Source: Vespa crabro
Taxonomy: Eukaryota > Arthropoda > Insecta > Hymenoptera > Vespidae
Assembly: GCF_910589235.1 (NCBI RefSeq)
Contig: NC_060956.1
Location: 189,001-253,000 of the forward strand
Length of the DNA stretch: 64,000 nucleotides
Direction of reading: 5' to 3'
The translations under genes and the position numbers were made by a program. How positions within the stretch are numbered: position 1 is the stretch's first letter; every line of letters begins with the position of its first letter. Positions 55,019 to 64,000 of this stretch are shown in pieces. Under the pieces are notes generated by a model. The model did no database searches, was not told where the DNA came from, and was given only the letters and a program-made list of their open reading frames with translations.

Positions 55019-56568
55019 CTCGAGGGCGAATTCGTTCGATGCCACTCCGATCGCCATAAAAGGGATGTCAAAACTCGTCTGACTCGTCCGTGCGTTCCCG
55101 CGCTTCTGAAATACAAGACCCAATGCAGCCATGAGAATCTCTTATCCGTTGCTTCTACTGTTACGCCTTCATAAATATTTTTCAAAGATCTATTTCTCAA
55201 CGAAGCAAATCATAGATATATATGCGACAATAGTAAGTATTGAAATGAAAAAATTCGATTGAAAGAAAAGCTGACGAAATTCGACGTCGAATCTGATATG
55301 TGTATGTTGCTTTGGTACCTTGTTGTACGTGTACCTTGTTGTTGGTACACGTTCTCCTTGTAACGGAGGCATTCGACGAGTATTCGCCTAGCTCGTTCAT
55401 GTTCGTTAAGGTTAACCGAGCCTTCGTGGTCGTTATCGAGTGTATCGCTCGTTTCCGGTTTTCGCGATGATCGCGAGCCGTTCGTTAAAAAATGAATGTT
55501 TTTAACGAGCGCGCGCGTACGCGAGACATTACGAGCGGTAAACTCTCAGCTCCGATGATTCACGAGCACGAAAGTCATGAATGTTGTCGCAAAGAGCGGA
55601 AAGCTTTAAAATCTTACGTCGCTTCCAAAAAGTGCTTAAGAGATGTCCGAGATAACAGGGCGACTTAGCAAATTTTTATTTCTCCGAGGCGCTTGCTACG
55701 GAGAAACTTTCTTTCTTTAACGTCTTCGCGTTCGTGAGACATTACGCGCGTTGGCAGGAATCCGAGGCACTTCCGGTTATTCGCGTCGGTCGGTGGCTCA
55801 TTAACGCGGATACGAGTGCGCGGATACCAATTATTAGCATATCCTGTTTCTATCGAGTCGATCGCGTTACGATCGAAGCTAAACCGTATTGTTAGATAGG
55901 CGGGAGCACGCAAAGTAAGGTAAAAAATTCCCGTGCTACTTTTCTCGATAAAGAGAAAGAAGATAGGTAGGAGGCGTATCCACGATAATTGAACGACGAA
56001 CGAAAATTTCCGACGGGAATATTTTTCCGGATAAACTTTCTTTCAAGTTGTTTTATTACGTATTAGGGATATTTTGCAAGAAGGTTAAAGGGTCCTCGAG
56101 ATGCCCTACGCATCTCTGGTTTTAGGGGCGGCTAGCGAGACGAGCGTGCTAAGAATACCGAGGAGGAGAGAAATGGCCGGGAAGAATGTAAAAGACAATG
56201 GAATGTGTCGCGTCGCGCATGCGTGGCTCCGTGGAATGCGGCCCCGTAACGGCACATCCGTTAGCCACGGATCCGTCTGCCATAAAACGCGGGGCCTTAT
56301 TGCGCGTCTCTCGCAGTCTCTACCCTTTCCCCCCACCGCCCCGCCCCTCCCCTTACTCCTTCACTCGCCTTTGCTCCGCGCCGCACCGCGAATCTTTCCA
56401 GCGCCTCCTCTCGTTTGCTTTCGCGATATCGCCGCCGAGGAATGTGCATCAAATATTATATCGTATCCTTTCTCGTCGAATCGCATTTATTTGATACAAT
56501 AGGAAGGTGTTGCGCGGCGAAAAAAATCCGACACGAAAGGAGGACATTTAATGGGTGGGGTGGGGGGT
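55018..56568. other. No gene seen; GC-rich block at 56095-56300
   Basis: The 56095-56300 stretch is repeat-free, GC-rich and open on both strands (plus frame of 133 codons with a pyrimidine-rich second half). No domain is recognised. Confidence 0.4.

Positions 56569-56595
<27 letters not shown>
56569..56595 (+). repeat. (AG)n microsatellite, 27 bp
   Basis: Follows a G-rich TGGGGTGGGG stretch. Confidence 0.94.
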
Positions 56596-56599
<4 letters not shown>

Positions 56600-57645
56600 T
56601 TTCCGAAGGGAATGAATATGCTTATAGAGCACGATATCGAACCGGATTAAGAGCGGGAGAGGAAACGATCGACTAGCGTCGAAAGCTCAGGAATCGAAAG
56701 AAGGCGTATCACGGAGCAAAGGGAAAGAGAAGGCACGCTTGTCTCACGTCCTTGGATTATCGGAGAGCTCCTTCGTGCGCTTCGATAAAAGTGGTACGAA
56801 CGTGTATTACGAAGAACGGCCATCGTGTCCTCGCTTTACTCTAAGCTATTGCGATCCTATCTAAAAACGATAAGCACCACGGATATATCGTCGTAAATTC
56901 TTCGAAGGCCGGATTACAACCGGTCGAGCACGCGCGCGCAAAAATATTGTATATCTTACCAAATACTCCCGACGAAGGATACTATTATAAAAGATAAAAG
57001 TTAAAGTAGCTTCCGTCCATAAAAATTACCATACGAGTTTCCGGAAGCATCGTCGCGTTTCTAACTTTTCGGATTACTTTGAGTTTTAACAGGATCCTTA
57101 AAGTTACCGTTCGAAAATCGTTCTCCGATAGTGAAATATTTCAAAAGAAAAGAAAATTGATTTCGATCGAATAACCGTACGAATAGTCCTTGCGGTCGTC
57201 TACATGGCAAAAAAACACTATTTAAAAAAAAATAATCTTGACACTTTCGTCGGCAAATTTCACAGATCGATTGAATTACCCGCCGATATCATTTCTAAAT
57301 TGTTACGAATAAAGGATTGCTTTGCTTTTATCATTTCACGGTTTTGCTTTAGAGAAAAGACCGCGCGAGTATTTTTCTGAAAAGAAGGAAGTAGCTCGCG
57401 AAATCTTTCGAGGCAACAATTTTCCGCGACACTTGGTAAAGCGAGCGGCATAAGAAAACGACGTTGTAAGTAATTCTGGCCGTCCTCGCGGCGGAGGAGG
57501 AGTAAGCGAGAGGGTGGGGACTAGGCATTTCCTCGAAAAGTACCATAAACACTTTAAAATGTGTTCACGGAGTTGCTCCGGACATGTAGCGAATGGTAAT
57601 GGCTGAACTAACGGTGGAATTCCTGGAAACGCTTTGTACTCGCCA
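56596..57645. other. No gene seen; AT-rich
   Basis: AT-rich at 56930-57330 with A-runs near 57210-57235. No splice pairs noted. Confidence 0.5.
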
Positions 57646-57663
57646 TCTCTCTCTCTCTCTCTC
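57646..57663 (+). repeat. (TC)9 microsatellite
   Basis: Short pure tract. Confidence 0.9.
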
Positions 57664-58545
57664 CCCCTCTCTCCCTTCCTCTCAGCCTTGCGAGCTCGTT
57701 CGAGCGTCGTACCAAATGCCGCGACTTCTTAAGCGGTATCTTAATAAGACGCGAGTACGAGACGTTAAAGTTTCGTTTCGATTACTATCGGCTCAATTTA
57801 CCTCCGATATCAAATAAAGTACCATATATCGTTGAAAATGATCTAGCCGAACGGGAATTTATCTTTGGCCGAACGAATATTCATAAATTTCTAGGTCTCT
57901 CGTTTACTGCCTGCCATGCCAAAGTCGACACTTTCCCATGGAGAGTTAAAAGGAGAAAGGGAGAGAAAGAATCGAGCATTCAGGGCCGTTGGCTTTAATT
58001 TCACCACGAAGAGAGCATTGTTCAAAGTTCTTCACTCTCTACGGATATTATTATTCAACGTGCCGAGGATTTGCTGGTGGCGCGAGGCAACGAAAGACGA
58101 CAACTAGTTTGGATGTTACTCGTGAGAACGAGATCCTATCGAAATAAGAAATCTCGGAAGCTAAAGGATAGCGTTAAAGACGTAAAAGGAAGTTTGTACC
58201 TATTTCGGAGTCGTCGTTTCAATTAATCGTCGGGGTAACCCGTCGGTTCGTCTCCGCGATCCTAGGTTACAATACCGTATCGCAAACCGCTAACTGCTAT
58301 GCTCAAGAAGCGCACGATAAAAGACGAAGAGAGCGAGTGAGAGAGAGAGAGAGAGGAGCCGTGTGGAGGAGGGAGAGGATCGAGGAGGAGCATCTGGTTC
58401 GCGAAGCGATCCGAGTGCATCGATACGGACTCGGTAGAGGAGCGCTCGTGAAGAACATCTTACACATTCCGATCCGTACGAAAGCTCGGCTGTGTTGCGC
58501 GTGTCGAGATAAAAAACAAGCGATTTGTTTCGCAGTTAAGAGAGT
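57664..58545. other. No gene seen
   Basis: Mixed sequence; a short GA run is at 58336-58355. Confidence 0.5.
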
Positions 58546-58642
58546 GAGAGAGAGAGAGAGAGAGCGCGCAAAAAGAGAGAGCTAATTCCTGGAGACGACG
58601 CGCTCTCGAAACGGACCAATAATCGTGAGATAATAAATCACG

Positions 58643-58682
<40 letters not shown>
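58546..58682 (+). repeat. Two GA tracts flanking a hairpin
   Basis: GA at 58546-58564 and at 58652-58682. Between them AATCGTGA (58621-58628) pairs with TCACGATT (58638-58645). Confidence 0.92.
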
Positions 58683-58683
<1 letters not shown>

Positions 58684-59194
58684 AAGAGGGATGCTCTTGG
58701 CGAAGATTAATCGCATTCATCGTGATTTACGCGAGAGCGAAGATGGAACGGACGAGAAGGAGAAAGAGAAAAATCCTAAAAAGTAGTCCATTCTTGTAAA
58801 GGAGGGCGCCTTGTCGGACAAGACAAGAGTTCATCGTCTGATTTTAAAAACGGACCACCGAAAGAGCTTCTCTCTTCCTGTCTGCCCGAGAGCATCGTCG
58901 AAAACTAGACTCATTGGTAGTATCGACGAGCGAGGAGAAAAGTCCGGCAACGAGCGAAAACCAAGAAGAATTTCAAGAGCGAAATAAAAGGAGTGTAATA
59001 CCGAAACGAGAGGATTCCTGCCCCTGCACGGCGAAAGGGATGAGAGATCGCACAGAGGGGAGGGAGAGAAATCGAACAGAGTTGGATGGACGGGGGGGAG
59101 CGCGGATGGAGGAGGAGGAACGAGGAGAGGACGAAGAAAAAGGTAGCGTTTGGGGGGTGGGGGAAACGAGAGGGTGCAGGAAGCTGGTAGGAGC

Positions 59195-59196
<2 letters not shown>
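58683..59196. other. No gene seen; purine-rich
   Basis: Increasingly purine-rich (GAGGAGGAACGAGGAG type) up to the long GA tract. The 217-codon frame over 58914-59567 is mostly Arg/Glu from this bias. Confidence 0.55.

Positions 59197-59259
<63 letters not shown>
59197..59259 (+). repeat. (GA)n microsatellite, 63 bp
   Basis: One of the two longest pure dinucleotide GA tracts here. Confidence 0.97.
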
Positions 59260-59263
<4 letters not shown>

Positions 59264-61325
59264 TTCGACTAAGGTAGCGAGAGTGGAATACTGGAATGCG
59301 CTCCCAGAGGCCATTTCAGTTCGATGTCCTCCGTTAGCTCTCGAGTCTTGCCAGCTCCGAGCATCCTCTGCCGCCTCCACCGCCCCCCGCTTCCCACTCC
59401 GGCTCCTTCTCGTTTCTTCTCTCGACGCTACGCAGCATCTTTCACCTAGAGCCTGCCGATCCTTGCCCATTGATTTCTCTGCTTCCCTGCCTGCTACATC
59501 CAGACGCGGCCTATCTTTCTTTCGAGACTCTCTCCACCTCCTTGTACTACTTTGGGAACGAATATAGTCTCGAGCAACTCAACTTTTCTACGGCCTCCTC
59601 TTGGATTTACCAAAAAGAGAGACAAATTTTGGACATATTCCATCGCGATCGCTTTCCTAGATCCCGATTGATTCGAGGCAAAGAGAAATCGCTAAGACCT
59701 TCTGACCTTTTTTTTCTTTTTTTTTTTCTTTTTAATAAAAATCGGATTCTTGATAAGAAAAGAAAAAGAAACACGATCGATCGAAATAAATTATCGCTCA
59801 TACAAATCGTCCGATAACATTGCTATTTTATAAAAGATCGAATAAATATAACTCTATCTAGCTATATATGTCGTTCGGGCAGCCATGGATTTTATTATGT
59901 ACGTTCGTCCGTAGAAAAATAGAAACCGATTGAATGATGGATACCATCCGGTATCGTGCGAACCTTTTCTCTTTAGGCAAGACCGACAGACAACGACGTT
60001 TACAAAGTTAACGCGCGCGAATTTCGAAACAAATCTCTCGAAGCATGTAGCACGTAGTTGAGCCATCAAGGCGCCAACGCTCGCTCCTCTTTGCGCCGAG
60101 ATTTCGCTCATCACGATAAGCAGTTCAACGTTCTTTGCCAATCGAGAATTCGTCTATACGATGTTGCTAAGTGGAGATTTTTCTTTGCTTTTTTTCTTTT
60201 TCCTTTTTCCTTTTTTCCCCACTTCGATCGACTGCATCGAAAGAAAGAAAGAGAAAGAGAAACGGACAGATAGTTTGAAACGAGGCTTCGCAAAGCCGCT
60301 ACTCGCTTATCGTTTCCTCGACACGTGTCGCTTCGCGATGGTGCGCGCGCGCGCGCGTTCTCTCACTTTTTTCTCCCTCTCCTTCCTTGACGCGACTTAT
60401 CTCGATGCGAGTATTGTTACCAGCATTGCGAATCGTAGTACGAGCGCAGTGACTATCTCCACGTGCGAATCGTGCCGCTATGCTGACGTTGGCGGACGCG
60501 ATAAGCTGGAAGTAAAAGGAAAAAAAAAAAAAAAAACTCTACGTAGTATTTCGCGTGGATGCACGCGCGTGCAAACGACGCAACGAAACTCTGATATACC
60601 GAGAAAACGGTAATATCGCGTTACGAATGTAGGCGAATCGCCTTATGACTTTGAAAACATATTCCTTGCTCGATTATATAACGTGTACTAATATCAATCT
60701 TTATTAGCAATCCGTGTCGTGCGTCATGGAAAAGAAAAAGGAAAAAAAAAAAAAATTGCTTCGCGTCGTTCGTTTTTTCTTTAATTTTCATTTAATCGGT
60801 TTGATATGCCGCCACGACGTAACGTCGTAACGGAGACTAATACGATCGTTTCGTTTTAAAAATGATTTCGTGCGCGATTAGTTGCCTCGATGCCAGCCGC
60901 GTTCGGGTTTCTTTAATCGAATTCGTTCGAAGCTTTTGGGAAGAGGTTTACTCGGTTAAGCTACGGTCGGACCGATACGAGGGATCAATTATCCCACGAG
61001 TTTGCCTTTGCACTCTCATGGCCACTTATAATTCGTCGCTTGGTTCGCAACTAACGAGTCCTTGGACGTCAATAGTTGGACGATTATCGTTTAGCGGGGA
61101 CCTCGTTTCGCCGTGTTCTCGCAGTTTTTCTTTGGTAAGAAGTTGTACAAATAAATCGATAAAATACGATAGCGTACAGTAAAGGCATTACATATTTGGC
61201 AATAATAGAATTGGCAACGAGACAGGAAATTACATAAATGCGGCCAGAAGGGATGAGAGAAATCAGTCGGACGAAAAAGAAATACGAGCGTTGGACGAAC
61301 GTACAAAGGTGCCGTTTCGTTCGAG
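59260..61325. other. No recognised gene
   Basis: A T-rich run lies at 59707-59732, a GC alternation at 60343-60357 and A-runs at 60520-60536 and 60739-60753. A plus frame at 60862-61182 (true ATG, MISCAISCLDASRVRVSLIE) is varied and meets a donor-like TTTG|GTAAGA at 61135; no domain is recognised. Confidence 0.4.
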
Positions 61326-61362
61326 TATAAAAAGGTGCTCACCGATAAGCCAACTTGGCAGT
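61326..61362 (+). promoter_or_regulatory. Candidate core promoter: TATAAAAAGG plus CAGT
   Basis: TATAAAAAGG at 61326-61335 is a near-ideal TATA box. GGCAGTACC follows, with its A at 61360, 34 bp from the first T, slightly beyond the usual 30-31. The first ATG downstream (61414) opens only 27 codons (MRYRCYNSYLEGNFL...). Strong acceptor-like sites at 61491 (CTCGCTCTTAG) and 61660 (CCTTTTCCTAG) could belong to a spliced transcript, but no good donor was found between. Confidence 0.4.
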
Positions 61363-61744
61363 ACCGAGGAGTCAAGGAGGTGGACCGAAGAGTGAACACC
61401 GGAGAACGGGAGAATGAGATACCGCTGCTATAATTCTTACCTCGAAGGAAACTTTCTCTCTTACTTCCTCTCTTCCGCTCTCGCTCTTAGATCGTAGATT
61501 CCCTTGTCGGTTACAATAACGTGTATGAAATAAAAAAGCTTTGGCATCGGTGGTGCTGAATATCTCATCCGATCCGATTGGCAAAGCGAACATAGATAGG
61601 GTGGCAAAGATAAAACGTTCTATTAAATCCAAACACTTTTTCTTTTCTCCTTTTCCTAGTAGGCGTCAGAGTTACTCCATTTTCCTAACGACCTCTCGGT
61701 CCATTATTCCGACGAGTTTTGTCCTCTCGTCGAAAATGTAGGCC

Positions 61745-61784
<40 letters not shown>
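61745..61784 (+). repeat. (CT)n microsatellite with one G, 40 bp
   Basis: Single interruption at 61754. Confidence 0.95.
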
Positions 61785-61787
<3 letters not shown>

Positions 61788-62416
61788 GATAGCGACGACT
61801 CCGATGTCAAACTCGGTCTCGAATTTTTTCTAAAAAGTAAAAAAGAAAATGTAGAGTTTAATACGCGACTAGTAATCCGTTGGTCGGATTCGTCGAAGAC
61901 GAAGTTCGTACGATCGGCGAATAAGGCTTAAGGGATCAATGAACGGAGAACAAACATCCGGAGATTAACAGGCAGGATGATTCATGAGTTTATCTCGAAG
62001 CCTTGAGAAGTCTGGAAGACCCCTCGAGGAGTAACACCGGCGATTGTTCGAAGTGGACGACGTCGCGTTACACCAAAGAACGGCAACACGAGTCAGCTAT
62101 GCATCCTTGCATTCCTCTCTCACGCTGTGGCGGCCAGAGCCAGCCCACACACAACTATCAAACATTAGCGGTGGAGCAGGGCAAGAGGAAGGAGGCGGCC
62201 ACCACGCTCGTATAAGGCCTGTCTTGCCTTCCTTTGCTCGGTATACTCTCTCTCTTCCCCTCGGCGCGTTCCGCACCCCATACCGAGCGAACGCTTACGT
62301 ACACAAGCTCACGAGAGCACAGTATACCCAGGTTCGCTTCCCTATCTTTCTCTCGCGTGCATCTTTGCCTTCCGAGAAGTCAACAGGAGCAACGAGAAAA
62401 GTGTCCGTGCACTCCC

Positions 62417-62421
<5 letters not shown>
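61785..62421. other. No gene seen
   Basis: Repeat-free block at 62100-62220 with GC-rich texture; otherwise mixed. Open frames lack domains. Confidence 0.45.

Positions 62422-62456
<35 letters not shown>
62422..62456 (+). repeat. (TC)n microsatellite, 35 bp
   Basis: Pure tract. Confidence 0.96.
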
Positions 62457-62460
<4 letters not shown>

Positions 62461-63400
62461 TATTGGAAAAGTTTCTATTAAATGAATCGTCGACGAACGA
62501 ATTTAATGTACCTCCTATTTAGAATATTTTTCCCATTTTCTTCCTCTTCCTTTTCTATCAGTAATGTCTTGAGAATGGAAAATATCTTACTTTTGTGCAA
62601 ACCTTTCACCGTAGGAACGTGGATTCTATCGCGGCTTTCCAAGGATAAAGATCACAGGACGAACTCGATCCTTCGAGTTCTGGAAGTGCGATGCTTAAAT
62701 ATCAAGGATCGAACAAAGAGTTTCTCTTATTCGAAAGGATTCCAATGACTCCTTCTGCGAGCGATAGGCGACTTTCTCGACTCTGGCTCTCGAAGAATAA
62801 TACGAGAGAATGTATAGTCAAAAATAAAGAGAACTTTGTAGAGAGAAAGGGAGAAAGATAGAGTCAATAGCTTTCACGAGGTCGAAAACTCGATCGGTGA
62901 ATATCTCCCAACTATCCTTTGAAAGGGAAAACTTTGTCAGAGAAGGCGCAAAATCCATGACAAACCTGAACGATCTCGATAATAAGAAGCGTAAAAAGCA
63001 CACGGGTCACCCCGTGTAATGGAGCATAAAGCTAGCCTACGTGCTGCAATTTGTGCGAAACTCGATAGGAGGTGGTTCGCACGATCTATGAAACTAGATC
63101 GGATGTATGTATCTCGTTCGGGAAGAATCGTCTACTAAAGTGGTCCGTCGGCACGCTCGATCGCGAATCATGCCTGTGCTGCGAGGAGAAGGAGGAACAG
63201 GATAGCAAAGTTCCGTTAGTACTTTTTTAATCGTATCGATACGGATTTCAAAGAGATTTCTCCGAGGTACAACGCTACAAAATTTTTATTCTATTGCGAT
63301 CGATCCTTCGACGATACTAAAATCTTTTTCCCCGAGGACATTTTCGCGAAACGAAGAGATGGCGTTTGGCAATCGAAAGATTTGCGTGACGTAAACGGCA

Positions 63401-63404
<4 letters not shown>
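62457..63404. other. No recognised gene
   Basis: An 88-codon ATG frame at 62482-62748 (MNRRRTNLMYLLFRIFFPFS...) is T-rich in origin, with no domain or splice support. Confidence 0.4.

Positions 63405-63465
<61 letters not shown>
63405..63465 (+). repeat. (AG)n microsatellite, 61 bp
   Basis: Pure tract; drives Arg-Glu and Ser-Leu frames on both strands. Confidence 0.97.
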
Positions 63466-63468
<3 letters not shown>

Positions 63469-63516
63469 CAACGACTCATAGAGAGCTACTCTGGAGAGAA
63501 CTCTGGAATTCTCTGG

Positions 63517-63532
63517 CTGCTGCTGCTGCTGC
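63517..63532 (+). repeat. (CTG)5
   Basis: Short trinucleotide array 51 bp after the GA tract. Confidence 0.88.
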
Positions 63533-64000
63533 ACCTTGTCGGCTCGACGCGCAGGTGCATCCTCTCGCTCTCGCGAGAAAGCAAGAAAGCGAGCGCATTC
63601 CCCTCGCTCTCGTCCCCATCGATCTATTCTATCTCTGTCTCTTTGGCGCGCGAGCGCAAAGACTTTGAAGCGAATGCCATAGGTGCCGTAGATCGAGTGC
63701 TCGCGCGCGAACAGAGAGATGGAAGAACGCTGCAAGAGGAGAGAAGGCGATGCAAGATGCTAAAGAAGGTTAGCCCGAGCTAGCGACCTTCTAAGGCCGC
63801 GACGAGCGAACGCTCGCCACTCTCCTCGTCTTTTTCCACTCCTTCCACGAACCAACTCGATTGGTCGTATGGTTTCAACTCGAGCGCCTCTTCGTTCCTT
63901 CTCCGCTCGATTCCTGTCGACCGCTTCTTATCTCGGCGAGCTCCAAGCATCGACCGTTTAAGGATGAAAACGCGGAAAGCTCCGTTCCGTGACTCTTTTC
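63533..64000. other. No gene seen
   Basis: GC-rich with CTCGCTCTCG words; the window ends in mixed sequence. Confidence 0.5.

Noticed and set aside
58914..59567. 217-codon plus-strand protein, the longest on that strand
   Set aside because: It spans a 63-bp GA tract and purine-biased DNA; the minus strand is equally open, and no domain is present.
61372..61632. Minus-strand secreted protein with a signal-like N-terminus (DLIERFIFATLSMFALPIG)
   Set aside because: The first codon is TTG, not ATG, and the frame is open upstream to a stop without any ATG. A good donor at 61442 (GAG|GTAAGA) remains, but no convincing acceptor.

Overview
The window looks like nuclear DNA of an insect, most probably an aculeate hymenopteran (ant or bee lineage). 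This is an inference from overall texture: balanced base composition, no visible CpG shortage (TCG, CGA, TTCG and CGAACG words are everywhere), about forty (GA)n/(CT)n microsatellites, other tandem repeats such as (CGTT)n, (CCT)n and (CGT)n, and no long open frame. No protein, rRNA or canonical tRNA gene could be recognised with confidence. Nothing resembles a transposase, a reverse transcriptase, a bacterial or viral gene, or a CRISPR array.

The best reading is a gene-poor intergenic or giant-intron region. Nearly every open frame above 60 codons either runs through a GA/CT tract (Arg-Glu or Ser-Leu repeats) or has no family signature. What remains is a small set of candidate exons, each resting on splice-site quality plus an open frame. 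On the minus strand these are 948-1230, 4497-4569 (a C2H2-like CxxC motif) and 54538-54706, with a 56-nt micro-exon candidate at 22278-22333. On the plus strand they are 4004-4096 joined to 4220-4310, and 44939-45047, which ends in a consensus donor. The minus candidates at 22278, 4497 and 948 happen to be phase-compatible in genomic order. All remain hypotheses.

Region by region: 1-6.4 kb holds a double E-box/TATA palindrome near the left edge, two minus exon candidates and the structured block at 4.0-4.3 kb. 6.4-17.5 kb is repeat-peppered non-coding DNA with a possible short secreted ORF at 15.8 kb. 17.5-31 kb contains a composite hairpin microsatellite, an E-box cluster, a GGTC minisatellite and several perfect inverted repeats. 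31-44 kb is sparse, with homopolymer tracts and an 18-bp homeodomain-type palindrome. 44-47 kb is the most gene-like stretch: a consensus donor, a TATA/initiator pair at 45.70 kb, and a 43-codon ORF at 46.07 kb in a good insect start context. 47-56 kb has a tRNA-like remnant, long AT/GT/CGG repeats, several minus open frames and an AP-1-type site pair. 56-64 kb has the longest GA tracts and a second TATA/initiator pair at 61.33 kb.

No pathway or operon can be described. The most useful follow-ups are RNA-seq or long-read transcript mapping and alignment to other hymenopteran genomes.
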